Shown: in pieces, positions 33,362 through 41,621 of the stretch
How the letters are laid out: every line of letters begins with the position of its first letter
Position numbering within the stretch: the stretch's first letter is position 1
Source of the DNA: Acidobacteriota bacterium
GTDB lineage: Bacteria; Acidobacteriota; Vicinamibacteria; Fen-336
NCBI GenBank assembly: GCA_011526565.1
Contig: WYBL01000092.1
Span: forward strand, 1 to 48,759
Direction: 5' to 3'
Length of the DNA stretch: 48,759 nt
Position numbers and translations under genes: made by a program
The notes under the pieces: generated by a model
Databases searched by the model: none
Told to the model about the DNA's origin: nothing
Seen by the model: the letters and a program-made list of their open reading frames with translations, nothing else

Positions 33362-33744
33362 CCCGCCGCGGCCTGCTGTCCGGCGCCGCGCTCGCGCTGG
33401 CGGGCGTGGTTGCCGCGGGCTGCGGGATGCTCACGGAGCGGCGGCTGCGGGGCCGCTGGGAGAGCGTCGACTCCCCGAAGCGCACGCTGGACCTGTTCGC
33501 CGACGGCAGTTTCACGCGCCGGCTGTCGGGCAAGCTCGGCTTCCTCAGCGACGTGCTGGGCCCGCAGAAGGGCACCTGGCGCGTCGAAGGAGAAGCGCTC
33601 GTCCTCTCCGTCGCAGCCGAGAACGGCTCGATCTCGGAGGAAAAGCTGCCGATCAACGAGCTGGGCGACGAGGCGCTGGTGCTGGCGGGGGAGCGCTGGA
33701 CGCGCAAGCCGCTGCCCGCCGCCGATGCCTCGCCCGCGCGTTGA
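33358..33744 (+). CDS. putative lipoprotein
   Basis: 128 residues. The N-terminus has twin Arg (TRRGLL) and a hydrophobic stretch ending in VVAAGC, a lipobox, so lipidation at Cys22 is likely, with Tat export possible. The remainder (LRGRWESVDSPKRTLDLFADGSFTRRL, QKGTWRVEGEALVL) has the beta-pattern of small lipocalin-like domains. Function unknown. The GTG start overlaps the arginase stop. Confidence 0.7.
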   Translation: MTRRGLLSGAALALAGVVAAGCGMLTERRLRGRWESVDSPKRTLDLFADGSFTRRLSGKLGFLSDVLGPQKGTWRVEGEALVLSVAAENGSISEEKLPINELGDEALVLAGERWTRKPLPAADASPAR

Positions 33745-33769
33745 CAGCCACCGGAGTCCCCTCTAACAT
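33741..33769 (+). promoter_or_regulatory. sigma-70 promoter of tRNA-Val
   Basis: TTGACA (33741-33746), a 17-base spacer and TAACAT (33764-33769) lie 23 bases before the tRNA. The -35 box overlaps the stop of the lipoprotein gene. Confidence 0.8.
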
Positions 33770-33792
33770 TCGCACTTCGTCGGCCTTTCGTC

Positions 33793-33867
33793 AGGCGCGT
33801 GGCTCAGTGGTAGAGCACTTCCTTGACACGGAAGGGGTCGGTGGTTCAATTCCACCCGCGCCTACCA
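33793..33867 (+). tRNA. tRNA-Val(GAC)
   Basis: A complete cloverleaf of 75 bases: acceptor AGGCGCG pairs with CGCGCCT, D arm with GCTC and GAGC around AGTGGTA, anticodon stem CTTCC/GGAAG with loop TTGACAC (anticodon GAC), T arm GGTGG with loop TTCAATT, discriminator A and encoded CCA. It is read from a near-consensus promoter and lies 73 bases before thrS. Confidence 0.95.
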
Positions 33868-33940
33868 ACCCCCCGGGGGGCGAAAGTGCCGGAGGAGGCC
33901 TCTGCGTTTGAACGGTGAATCCCGCGATGCTCGCTGACTG

Positions 33941-35782
33941 ATGTCGACGAGCGAACCTCTCCTGGACACCACCGGGCCCTCCGGCGAGACGAAACCGGCC
34001 GATTCCCCCCTCGAGATCTACCGGCACTCGTCCGCCCACCTGCTGGCGGCCGCGGTGACCGAGCTGTTCCCCGAGGCGCAGTGCGGGATCGGCCCGCCCA
34101 CGGACGACGGCTTCTTCTACGACTTCCTGGTCTCGCGCCCGTTCACGCCCGAGGACCTCGAGGCGATCGAGAAGAAGATGGCCGCGATCGTGGCCGAGGA
34201 CCGCCCGATCGAGCGCAAGCTGATCCCCAAGGCCGAAGCGCTGGAGCTGTTCGCGCAGAAGGGCCAGACCCTGAAGTGCGAGCTGATCCGCGAGAAGGCG
34301 GGCGAGCAGGTCCAGTGCTACACGATGGGCCCGTTCGTCGACTTCTGCCTCGGGCCGCACCTGCCGAGCACCTCGCACATCAAGGCCTTCAAGCTCAACC
34401 CGGTGCCGACCGCGGCCTACTGGAAGGGCCGCGAGGGCAACCCCTCGATGCAGCGCCTCTACGGCTACTCCTTCTTCACGAAGGACGAGCTGGAGCAGTA
34501 CCTGCACCGCCTCGAGGAAGCGAAGAAGCGCGACCACCGCAAGCTCGGCAAGGAGCTCGAGCTGATCAGCATCGAGGAGCTGGCCGGCCCCGGCCTGATC
34601 TTCTTCCTGCCCAAGGGTGGCCTCGTCCGCAAGCAGCTCGAGGACTGGATGCGCGACCAGTACCTGGCGCGCGGCTACTCGCTGGTGGCCACCCCGCACG
34701 TGATGCGGAAGAAGCTGTGGGAGACCTCGGGCCACGCCGGGTTCTACGCCCAGAACATGTTCGCGACGATGGAGCTGGACGACGCCGAGTACCAGCTCAA
34801 GCCGATGAACTGCCCGGGCCACATCCTGATCTACCAGCACAAGCTGCGCAGCTACCGCGAGCTGCCGATCCGGCTGGGCGAGCTGGGCACCGTCTACCGC
34901 TACGAGCGCTCGGGCGTGCTGCACGGCCTGCTGCGCGTGCGCGGCTTCACCCAGGACGACGCCCACATCTTCTGCACGCCGGAGCAGGTCGAAGCCGAGG
35001 TGATCGGCTGCCTCGAGTTCGCGAAGGACGTGCTGACGACCTTCGGCTTCACCGAGTACGAGGCCGAGCTGTCGACGTGGGACGGCGGCAAGAGCGGCAA
35101 GTACGACGGCACTGCCGACCAGTGGGAACTCGCCGAGAACGCGCTGAAGCGCGCGGTCGAGAAGGTCGGCCTGGCCGCCCCCGTGATCCCGGACGAAGCG
35201 GCGTTCTACGGGCCCAAGATCGACGTCAAGCTGGTCGACGCCATCGGCCGCAAGTGGCAGCTCTGCACCGTGCAGTTCGACTTCACGCTGCCGCGCCGCT
35301 TCCAGCTCGAGTACGTGGGCGAAGACGGCGCCCGCCACCAGCCGCTGATGGTGCACCGCGCGCTGTACGGCTCGATGGAGCGCTTCTTCGGCGTCCTGCT
35401 CGAGCACTACGCGGGCGCGTTCCCGATGTGGCTGGCGCCGGTGCAGGCCGTGATCATCCCGGTCGCCGAGGCGCACAAGGAGCACGCCGAGAAGGTCGCG
35501 GCACGGATGCGCGCGGCCGGCCTGCGCGTCCACGTCGACGACCGCTCCGAGAAGATGGGCTACAAGATCCGCGAGGCCCAGCTCCAGAAGGTGCCGTACA
35601 TGTTCGTGGTGGGGAAGGTGGAGGCGGCGGACCCGGCCGGCGAGAAGGTCTCGGTGCGCCACCGCCACGCCGGCGACCTCGGTTCCGAGGTTCCGCTCTC
35701 CGCGTGGATCGACAAGCTCGCGCGGCTCGTCGCCACTCGCGCCACCAGCGAGGGCGAGACGCCGCGGCCGGGAGGCAAGTGA
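33941..35782 (+). CDS. thrS: threonyl-tRNA synthetase lacking the TGS domain
   Basis: 613 residues. The editing domain begins almost at once with [14 protein letters not shown] and continues with its HxxxH/CxxxH zinc site. The class II catalytic core has [44 protein letters not shown] and [20 protein letters not shown], followed by a C-terminal anticodon-binding domain ([17 protein letters not shown]). The N-terminal TGS domain of about 60 residues, present in E. coli ThrRS, is absent; only about 26 unrelated residues precede the editing domain. Active-site residues are intact. The stop overlaps the infC start region. Confidence 0.95.
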   Translation: MSTSEPLLDTTGPSGETKPADSPLEIYRHSSAHLLAAAVTELFPEAQCGIGPPTDDGFFYDFLVSRPFTPEDLEAIEKKMAAIVAEDRPIERKLIPKAEALELFAQKGQTLKCELIREKAGEQVQCYTMGPFVDFCLGPHLPSTSHIKAFKLNPVPTAAYWKGREGNPSMQRLYGYSFFTKDELEQYLHRLEEAKKRDHRKLGKELELISIEELAGPGLIFFLPKGGLVRKQLEDWMRDQYLARGYSLVATPHVMRKKLWETSGHAGFYAQNMFATMELDDAEYQLKPMNCPGHILIYQHKLRSYRELPIRLGELGTVYRYERSGVLHGLLRVRGFTQDDAHIFCTPEQVEAEVIGCLEFAKDVLTTFGFTEYEAELSTWDGGKSGKYDGTADQWELAENALKRAVEKVGLAAPVIPDEAAFYGPKIDVKLVDAIGRKWQLCTVQFDFTLPRRFQLEYVGEDGARHQPLMVHRALYGSMERFFGVLLEHYAGAFPMWLAPVQAVIIPVAEAHKEHAEKVAARMRAAGLRVHVDDRSEKMGYKIREAQLQKVPYMFVVGKVEAADPAGEKVSVRHRHAGDLGSEVPLSAWIDKLARLVATRATSEGETPRPGGK

Positions 35783-36378
35783 TCGACAACAAGCAGACGG
35801 TGCGCATCAACGACCGGATCCGTGCGAAGGAAGTCCGCGTCATCGACGACGACGGATCCCAGCTCGGGATCATGCCCCCTGCCCAGGCGCTGACGCTCGC
35901 CGAGGAGAAGGGGCTGGACCTGGTCGAGATCGCGCCCACCGCCGACCCGCCCGTGTGCCGGATCATGAACTCCGGGAAGTGGATGTACCAGCAGGCCAAG
36001 CGCGAGTCGGAGGCGCGCAAGCACCAGCGGCACATCCAGGTCAAGGAGATCAAGTTCCGGCCCAAGATCGACGACCACGACTTCACCTTCAAGCGCCGCA
36101 ACGCGGAGCGCTTCCTGCAGGAAGGCAACAAGGTGAAGGCGACGGTCATCTTCCGCGGCCGCGAGGCCGTGCACTCGGAGATCGGGCGCCGCATCCTCGA
36201 CCGCTTCGCCCAGGAGCTCGAGGGCGCCGGCATCGTCGAGTCCTCGCCGAAGCACGAGGGCATGACGATGGTGCTGGTCCTCTCGCCGAAGAAGGACGTG
36301 GCGCCCGCCAAGCCCAAGGCGGCGAAGAAGGCGCCCAAGGCGGCGCCCGCGGCCGCCTCGAACCAGAACCAGGAGTAG
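35779..36378 (+). CDS. infC: translation initiation factor IF-3
   Basis: 199 residues; prevents premature 70S joining and checks the start codon. Matches IF-3 throughout: [64 protein letters not shown] and [11 protein letters not shown]. The C-terminal tail is Lys/Ala-rich. Two starts are possible: GTG 35779, overlapping the thrS stop with only three bases after GGGAGG, or ATC 35782 with the better spacing of six. An AUU/AUC start permits IF-3 autoregulation in other bacteria. Confidence 0.95.
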   Translation: MIDNKQTVRINDRIRAKEVRVIDDDGSQLGIMPPAQALTLAEEKGLDLVEIAPTADPPVCRIMNSGKWMYQQAKRESEARKHQRHIQVKEIKFRPKIDDHDFTFKRRNAERFLQEGNKVKATVIFRGREAVHSEIGRRILDRFAQELEGAGIVESSPKHEGMTMVLVLSPKKDVAPAKPKAAKKAPKAAPAAASNQNQE

Positions 36379-36380
36379 TC

Positions 36381-36593
36381 ATGCGCAAGCCGAAGGCCAA
36401 GATCAAGAAGAAGACCAAGCGCGCCGCGGTCAAGCGCTTCAAGCTCACCGCCTCGGGCAAGGTGAAGCGCGGGAAGTCGATGAAGCGCCACATCCTGACC
36501 AAGAAGGCGCCGGGCCGGAAGCGCCAGCTCGCCAAGGCGGGCCTGGTCTCCGACGCGGACGCCGCCAACGTCCGCGAGATGCTGACTTCATAA
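36381..36593 (+). CDS. rpmI: 50S ribosomal protein L35
   Basis: 70 residues, highly basic. [28 protein letters not shown] and [20 protein letters not shown] are L35 features. ATG 36381 is two bases after the infC stop. A strong hairpin (36601-36626) and a terminator (36730-36762) follow before rplT. Confidence 0.96.
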   Translation: MRKPKAKIKKKTKRAAVKRFKLTASGKVKRGKSMKRHILTKKAPGRKRQLAKAGLVSDADAANVREMLTS

Positions 36594-36600
36594 GGGAGTC

Positions 36601-36626
36601 GACGAGACGCCTGAGGGCGTCTCGTC
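36601..36626 (+). promoter_or_regulatory. perfect 11-bp hairpin after rpmI
   Basis: GACGAGACGCC, loop TGAG and GGCGTCTCGTC pair perfectly. No T run follows, so it is more likely a processing, Rho-related or L20-binding structure than an intrinsic terminator. It starts 7 bases after the rpmI stop. Confidence 0.5.
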
Positions 36627-36729
36627 GCTCCTCGGGGGCTACGTCGGACTACGAACCCTCCTCCGCCCCCGAACCCCCACAACGGACTCGGTTCTCGCCT
36701 GCCGGCGATCCTGGACGCTGCGGGGAAAG

Positions 36730-36762
36730 GGCCGCCCCTCGCGGGGGCGGCCGTTTTCGTTT
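36730..36762 (+). terminator. intrinsic terminator between rpmI and rplT
   Basis: GGCCGCCCC, loop TCGCG and GGGGCGGCC form a 9-bp stem followed by GTTTTCGTTT. It would end the thrS-infC-rpmI transcript or act as an attenuator. The last T residues overlap a -10-like TAGAAT (36762-36767), suggesting a new start for rplT. Confidence 0.7.
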
Positions 36763-36875
36763 AGAATCGCCGCTTCTTACGAAGAGGGTCGCCGTCGCGC
36801 GGCCCGGGCTCCCGCGGCCGCCTGGAAGCGCCCGGCGCGGACGACGCCTGCCGGCGTCGCGCGAAGCGAAACGCA
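36762..36875 (+). promoter_or_regulatory. rplT leader with -10 element and hairpins
   Basis: TAGAAT at 36762-36767 lacks a clear -35. About 108 bases separate it from ATG 36876. The leader can form a stem from CGACGCC and GGCGTCG around 36840-36860, close to a weak Shine-Dalgarno. L20 autoregulates through such leaders in other bacteria. This is inferred only. Confidence 0.35.
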
Positions 36876-37238
36876 ATGCCGAGAGTCAAGCGTGGAAACA
36901 AGCGCCGCGAGCGGCGCAAGAAGCTGCTGAGCCTCGCCTCCGGGTACTTCCTCGGGAAGAGCAAGCTCTACAAGTTCGCCAAGGAAGCCGTCGAGCGCGC
37001 GGGCAACTTCGCGTACCACGGCCGCAAGCGCAAGAAGCGCGACTTCCGCCGGCTGTGGATCATCCGCATCAACGCGGCGACGCGCGAGCACGGCGTCTCC
37101 TACAGCCAGTTCATGGCCGGCCTCAAGCGCGCCGGCGTCGACCTCGACCGCAAGTCGCTGGCCGACATCGCCGCCCGCGACGCGGCCGCTTTCGCCGCCC
37201 TGGTCGAGAAGGCCAAGGCCGCGCCGGCCACCGCCTAG
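36876..37238 (+). CDS. rplT: 50S ribosomal protein L20
   Basis: 120 residues. [76 protein letters not shown] and [12 protein letters not shown] are L20 signatures. L20 binds 23S rRNA early in assembly and often autoregulates. The gene is separated from rpmI by 282 bases, unusual because these two genes are normally adjacent. Confidence 0.97.
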   Translation: MPRVKRGNKRRERRKKLLSLASGYFLGKSKLYKFAKEAVERAGNFAYHGRKRKKRDFRRLWIIRINAATREHGVSYSQFMAGLKRAGVDLDRKSLADIAARDAAAFAALVEKAKAAPATA

Positions 37239-37311
37239 TCTTTCCGCGTCAACCCGGCCGCTCCCGCCCCCGAAGACGTGCGGGGCGGCCGGGGCCCCGG
37301 AGGGCCCCGCG

Positions 37312-38394
37312 ATGGCCGACGACCCCACACGGCAACTCGAAGAACGCGCCCGCGCGGCCCGCGCGGAGTTCGACGCCGCGGTGTCCGCCGCGACGGACGC
37401 CGCGGCGCTGCAGGCGCTGCGCGACCGCTTCGTCGGCCGCAAGGCCGGCCTCGTCACCGCCCTGATGAAGGACCTCGGCCAGCTCCCGGCCGAAGCCCGC
37501 AAGGCGGCCGGCGCGTCGCTCAACGCCCTCAAGCAGGCGATCGAGGGCGCGCTCGAGGAGCGCCAGGCGGCGCTCGCCGCGGGCGAACGCGAGGCGCGGC
37601 TGCAGGCCGAGCGGGTCGACGTCACGCTGCCGGGGCGGCCGATCCCGCAAGGCGGCCGCCACCCGCTGACGACCGTGCGCGAGGACCTCGAGGACATCTT
37701 CGTCGCGATGGGCTACGAGGTCTACGACGGGCCCGAGGTCGAAGACGACTACCACTGCTTCGAGGCCCTCAACATGCCCGCCGACCACCCCGCGCGGGAC
37801 ATGCAGGACACGTTCTATCTCGAGGGCCCCGGCGGCCTGCTGCTGCGCACCCACACCTCGGCCACCCAGATCCGCTACATGGTCGAGAACGAGCGCCCGC
37901 CCGAGGTCCGCATCATCTGCCCCGGCAAGGTGTACCGGCGCGACGACGACATCACCCACTCGCCGATGTTCCAGCAGATCGAGGGGCTGGTCGTGGGCAA
38001 GGGCATCACGCTCGGCGACCTGAAGGGCACCATCGAGGTGTTCCTGCACCGGCTGTTCGGGCCGCAGTACCCGGTGCGGTTCCGCCACTCGTACTTCCCG
38101 TACACCGAGCCCTCGGTCGAGGCCGACCTCGGCTGCATCAACTGCGGCGGCTCCGGCTGCCGCATCTGCAAGCAGACCGGGTGGCTCGAGATCCTCGGCT
38201 CCGGCATGGTCAACCCCGCCGTGTTCGAGGCGGTCAACCGCCGCCTGGGCCGCAACGCGTACGACCCCGAGCAGGTCACGGGCTTCGCGTTCGGCCTCGG
38301 CATCGACCGGGTGGCGATGCTGCGCTACGGCATCGACCACATCCGGCTTCTGTACCAGTCTGACCTGCGCTTCCTGGAGCAGTTCCCGCGGTGA
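37312..38394 (+). CDS. pheS: phenylalanyl-tRNA synthetase alpha subunit
   Basis: 360 residues. An N-terminal coiled coil is followed by the class II core: HPLTTVREDLEDIFVAMGYEVYDGPEVE, FEALNMPADHPARDMQDTFYL, LLRTHTSATQIRYM and FAFGLGIDRVAMLRYGI. A Cys cluster (CINCGGSGCRICKQTG) near residue 285 may bind zinc, as in many bacterial PheS proteins. It forms an alpha2-beta2 enzyme with pheT, whose GTG start overlaps its stop. The 73-base leader has GC-rich hairpins but no obvious Phe-rich leader peptide. Confidence 0.97.
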   Translation: MADDPTRQLEERARAARAEFDAAVSAATDAAALQALRDRFVGRKAGLVTALMKDLGQLPAEARKAAGASLNALKQAIEGALEERQAALAAGEREARLQAERVDVTLPGRPIPQGGRHPLTTVREDLEDIFVAMGYEVYDGPEVEDDYHCFEALNMPADHPARDMQDTFYLEGPGGLLLRTHTSATQIRYMVENERPPEVRIICPGKVYRRDDDITHSPMFQQIEGLVVGKGITLGDLKGTIEVFLHRLFGPQYPVRFRHSYFPYTEPSVEADLGCINCGGSGCRICKQTGWLEILGSGMVNPAVFEAVNRRLGRNAYDPEQVTGFAFGLGIDRVAMLRYGIDHIRLLYQSDLRFLEQFPR

Positions 38395-40433
38395 AGGCGC
38401 CGATCTCCTGGCTGCGCGAGTACGTCGACGTCCCCGTCGAGGCGGAGCAGCTCGGGCAGGACCTGACGAAGGTCGGCCTCGAGCTGGGGGGCCTCGAGCG
38501 CGTCGGCGACGACGTGGTCCTCGACTTCGAGGTGACCACCAACCGCGTCGACTGCATGAACGTGGTGGGCCTCGCCCGCGAGACCGCGGTCCGCTACGGC
38601 AAGCCGCTGCGCCGGCCGGCCGCCGACGTCGCCGAGTCGGGCGCCCCCGCGTCCGAGGTCCTCTCGGTCGCGATCGACGCGCCGGACCTGTGCCCGTACT
38701 TCGCGGCCCGCGTGCTCGAGGTGAAGATCGGCCCTTCGCCCGACTGGCTGCGGGCGCGGCTCGAGGCCGTCGGCGTGCGCGCGATCAACAACCTCGTCGA
38801 TCTCACCAACTACGTGATGCTGGAGACCGGCCAGCCCTCGCACGCGTTCGACCTGGAGCGGCTGCCGGCGCCGGGCCTGCGTGCGCGCTGGGCGAAGCCC
38901 GGCGAGAAGCTGCGCACGCTCGACGGCGTGGAGCGCGAGCTGTCGGCGAAGAACGGCCTGGTGGCCGCGAGCGACGGCACGCCGCTGGCGCTGGCCGGCG
39001 TGATGGGCGGCGGCGACAGCGAGGTCCACGACGGCACCCGCCTGATCGCCCTCGAGGCCGCCTACTGGAACCCGCTCGCGACCCGCCGCAGCGCGCGCAG
39101 CCACTCGCTGCACACCGAGGCGTCGCACCGCTTCGAGCGCGGCGCCGACCCGGCGGCCACCCGCTTCGCGCTGGACCGCATCGCGCACCTCGTCGTCAAG
39201 CTGGGCATCGGCTCCGTGCGCCCCGGCATCGTCACCGCGGGCGCGATCCCGGCGGCGCGCCACGTCGTCTACCACCCGCAGCGCACCAACCGCCTGCTCG
39301 GCGTGCGAGTGCCAGAGGGCGAGCACCGCCGCGTGCTGGTCGGGCTCGGCTTCGGCGTCGAAGGCGGCGGCGGCTCGTGGGGCGTGAGCGTGCCCACCTG
39401 GCGCGGGGACGTGGGGTCCGAGATCGACGTCGTCGAGGAGGTCGCGCGCCACTTCGGCGTCGACAACGTGCCGGCGACGACGCCGCCCGCGTCGCGCCCG
39501 GGCCGGCTCCGCGACGACGCCCGCTTCGCGCGCCGCGTGCGCGAGCTGCTGGCCGGCGCCGGCCTGCACGAGGTGATCTCGCTCTCGATGGTGTCCGACG
39601 CCGCCCAGCGCGGCGTCGCCGACGCCCGCGTGCGGCTGGCCAACCCGCTCTCCGAAGAAGGCGACGCCCTGCGTGCCTCGGTCGCGTTTCCCGGCCTGGT
39701 CCAGGCCCTCCAGCTCAACCAGCGCCAGGGCCGCCGCGACGTGCGGCTGTTCGAGGTCGGCGCCGCGTTCCTGCCCGCCGCGGACGGCGGCCGTCCGCGC
39801 GAGGTGCGGCGCGTCGCGCTGCTCGTCAGTGGGCCCGACCCGCAGGCCCGCTGGTCGGGTCGCCGCGAGGGGGCGGACTTCGCGGAGCTCAAGGGACTCG
39901 TCGACGGGCTCGTCGAGAGCCTCGGCGCGCCGGCCCCGACCTGGGAGGCCGAAGGCGCGCCGGGCTTCCTGCACCCGGGGCAGAGCGCGCGCTTGCGCCT
40001 CGGCGACGCGGCGATCGGCTGGGCGGGGGCGCTGCATCCCGACGTCGCCGCGGGCTTCGACCTGCGTGACGCGGCCTGCCTCGCGGAGCTCGACCTCGCC
40101 CCCCTGCTCGCGGCACGCGCCGCCGTGCGCTTCGCGCCGCTGCCGAAGTTCCCGGCCGTCAGCCGCGACCTCTCGGTCGTCTGTCCGCCGGGCTTGTCCG
40201 CGGCCGGTCTCGAGTCCATCATTCGCGGGGCGGCGGGGCCGACGCTGCGCCACGTCGCGTTCGTGGATCGCTACGCCGGGCCGCAGGTGAAGGCGGGGCA
40301 CGTGAGCCTCACGCTCTCGCTGCGCTTCTCGGACCCCGACCGCACGCTGGTCGGCGACGAGGTGCAGCGCGCGCTCGAGGCCGCGGTCCAGGCCCTCGCG
40401 GCCGCGGGCGCGGAGGTCCGGGGAGTCGCGTGA
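38391..40433 (+). CDS. pheT: phenylalanyl-tRNA synthetase beta subunit lacking the OB-fold domain
   Basis: 680 residues, compared with about 795 for E. coli. The first part (KAPISWLREYVDVPVEAEQLGQDLTKVGLELGGLERVGDD) runs directly into VVLDFEVTTNRVDCMNVVGLARE. The roughly 110-residue EMAP/OB-fold tRNA-binding domain normally between these blocks is missing. The B3/B4 editing region (GQPSHAFDLERL, HTEASHRFERGADP), B5 domain and C-terminal FDX-ACB anticodon-binding domain (LPKFPAVSRDLSVVCP to the end) are present. Start GTG overlaps the pheS stop. Confidence 0.95.
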   Translation: MKAPISWLREYVDVPVEAEQLGQDLTKVGLELGGLERVGDDVVLDFEVTTNRVDCMNVVGLARETAVRYGKPLRRPAADVAESGAPASEVLSVAIDAPDLCPYFAARVLEVKIGPSPDWLRARLEAVGVRAINNLVDLTNYVMLETGQPSHAFDLERLPAPGLRARWAKPGEKLRTLDGVERELSAKNGLVAASDGTPLALAGVMGGGDSEVHDGTRLIALEAAYWNPLATRRSARSHSLHTEASHRFERGADPAATRFALDRIAHLVVKLGIGSVRPGIVTAGAIPAARHVVYHPQRTNRLLGVRVPEGEHRRVLVGLGFGVEGGGGSWGVSVPTWRGDVGSEIDVVEEVARHFGVDNVPATTPPASRPGRLRDDARFARRVRELLAGAGLHEVISLSMVSDAAQRGVADARVRLANPLSEEGDALRASVAFPGLVQALQLNQRQGRRDVRLFEVGAAFLPAADGGRPREVRRVALLVSGPDPQARWSGRREGADFAELKGLVDGLVESLGAPAPTWEAEGAPGFLHPGQSARLRLGDAAIGWAGALHPDVAAGFDLRDAACLAELDLAPLLAARAAVRFAPLPKFPAVSRDLSVVCPPGLSAAGLESIIRGAAGPTLRHVAFVDRYAGPQVKAGHVSLTLSLRFSDPDRTLVGDEVQRALEAAVQALAAAGAEVRGVA

Positions 40434-41221
40434 TGGAGCAGGGCTTCGAGCAGCTCGAGCAGAAGGTCCGGGCGGCGATTCGCACGATCGCCGAGCTGCG
40501 GCAGCGCGACCAGGCTCGGGCCGAAGAGCTGGCCGGCGCCCGCGCGGCGCTCGGCGTCGTCGAGGAGGCCGTGCGCCGGCTCGAGGCCGAGCGCGGCGCG
40601 CTCCAGGCCGCCCGCGATGCGGCCGAGAAGGCGCGCGAGGGCCTGCAGGCGGAGCTCGATGCGGCGCGCGGTGCGGCGGGCGCCGCCGACGCCGCCCAGG
40701 CCGACGAGCTGGCCGGGCTGAAGGCGGCCCACGAGGCGCTGCTCGCGGAGCGCGCGGGCTGGGACGCCGAACGAGCGCGCCTGCGCGAGGAGAAGGCGCG
40801 GCTCGTCGAGCAGATCGAAGACGCGGCCGGGGCCCAGGCCGGCACCGAAGACGAGCGCACCTCGCTGGAGTCGGACCTGACCGCGGCGCGCGAGAAGCTG
40901 CAGGCGGCCCAGGCCGAGGTCGGCGCGGCGCGCGAGAAGCTGGCCGCCGTCCAGGACGAGTTGGCCACCACGCGGCAGTCGCTCGCGGGGGCGCGCGCGG
41001 AGCTGACCCGCGAGCGCGAGGCGCGCGAGGCCGCAGAACGCGAGCTGGAGACAGAGCGCGCGAGAGCCGAAGAGCTCGCGGACGAGGCCTCGAAGGGCGA
41101 CGAAGACGCCGCGGCGCGGGCCGAGGCGCTCGCCGCGCAGTTGAAGGCCCGCGACCGCGAGCGCGGCGAGCTGCGCGAACGGGTGGCGCGGGTCGTCGCC
41201 GTGCTCGACAAGCTGGCGTAG
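40433..41221 (+). CDS. coiled-coil protein, ZapB-like
   Basis: 262 residues that are nearly all heptad coiled coil, rich in Ala, Glu, Arg and Leu (FEQLEQKVRAAIRTIAELRQRD, ERELETERARAEELADEASKG). The first and last segments (KVRAAIRTIAELR and RVARVVAVLDKLA) resemble ZapB-type cell-division proteins, though it is longer. Its place directly before zapA suggests a division role. ATG 40433, overlapping the pheT stop by one base with GGGGAG seven bases upstream, is chosen over GTG 40430. Confidence 0.7.
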   Translation: MEQGFEQLEQKVRAAIRTIAELRQRDQARAEELAGARAALGVVEEAVRRLEAERGALQAARDAAEKAREGLQAELDAARGAAGAADAAQADELAGLKAAHEALLAERAGWDAERARLREEKARLVEQIEDAAGAQAGTEDERTSLESDLTAAREKLQAAQAEVGAAREKLAAVQDELATTRQSLAGARAELTREREAREAAERELETERARAEELADEASKGDEDAAARAEALAAQLKARDRERGELRERVARVVAVLDKLA

Positions 41222-41234
41222 GAAGGGGAGCCCG

Positions 41235-41528
41235 ATGGCCGACAAGTCCAGCCTGCTCCACGTCGAGATCTTCGGCCAGACCTACGCGGTCAAGGCCGGC
41301 ACCGACCCCGAGTACCTGCGCCGCCTCGCGGCCTACGTCGACGAGCAGATGCGCGAGGTCAGCCGCGGCACCGGCGCCGTCGACTCGCTGAAGATTGCGG
41401 TGCTCGCCGCCCTCAACATCGCCGACGAGTGCTTCACGGCCCGCAGCTCGGGCGACGGCGCCAGCCGCGAACTGGACTCTCGCGCCCTCGAGCTGGCCGC
41501 CGAGCTCGACGAGGTCCTGCAGGGCTGA
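41235..41528 (+). CDS. zapA: cell division protein ZapA
   Basis: 97 residues. LLHVEIFGQTYAVKAGTDPEYLRRLAAYVDEQMREVSRGTGAVDSLKIAVLAALNIADECF is the ZapA N-terminal domain, followed by a coiled helix. ZapA bundles FtsZ filaments at the division ring. It lies 13 bases after the coiled-coil gene. In many bacteria 6S RNA follows zapA, but the 93-base gap here is too short for a full 6S RNA. Confidence 0.92.
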   Translation: MADKSSLLHVEIFGQTYAVKAGTDPEYLRRLAAYVDEQMREVSRGTGAVDSLKIAVLAALNIADECFTARSSGDGASRELDSRALELAAELDEVLQG

Positions 41529-41531
41529 TTC

Positions 41532-41553
41532 GCCAGCGGCGCCCACCGCTGGC
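41532..41553. promoter_or_regulatory. 8-bp hairpin after zapA
   Basis: GCCAGCGG and CCGCTGGC pair perfectly around CGCCCA. No T run follows. It could mark the 3' end of the zapA transcript but is not a typical intrinsic terminator. Confidence 0.35.
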
Positions 41554-41608
41554 CCGCGTACGCTCTCTGATCAGGGCATCCCAGATTGCGATCCGCAAGG
41601 CGTGCGAA

Positions 41609-41614
41609 TAGTAT
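41609..41614 (+). promoter_or_regulatory. -10 element 7 nt before the giant gene
   Basis: TAGTAT is followed by seven bases and ATG 41622. No Shine-Dalgarno precedes the ATG, so a leaderless mRNA is predicted. This supports ATG 41622 rather than an earlier start. Confidence 0.5.
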
Positions 41615-41621
41615 CCGCAGC

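Noticed and set aside
37239..37311. Leader-peptide attenuator before pheS
   Set aside because: No short open frame rich in Phe codons was found; only GC-rich hairpins are present.
41529..41621. 6S RNA expected after zapA
   Set aside because: The gap is only 93 bases and holds one small hairpin plus the promoter of the next gene; a 6S RNA needs about 180 bases and a large central bubble.
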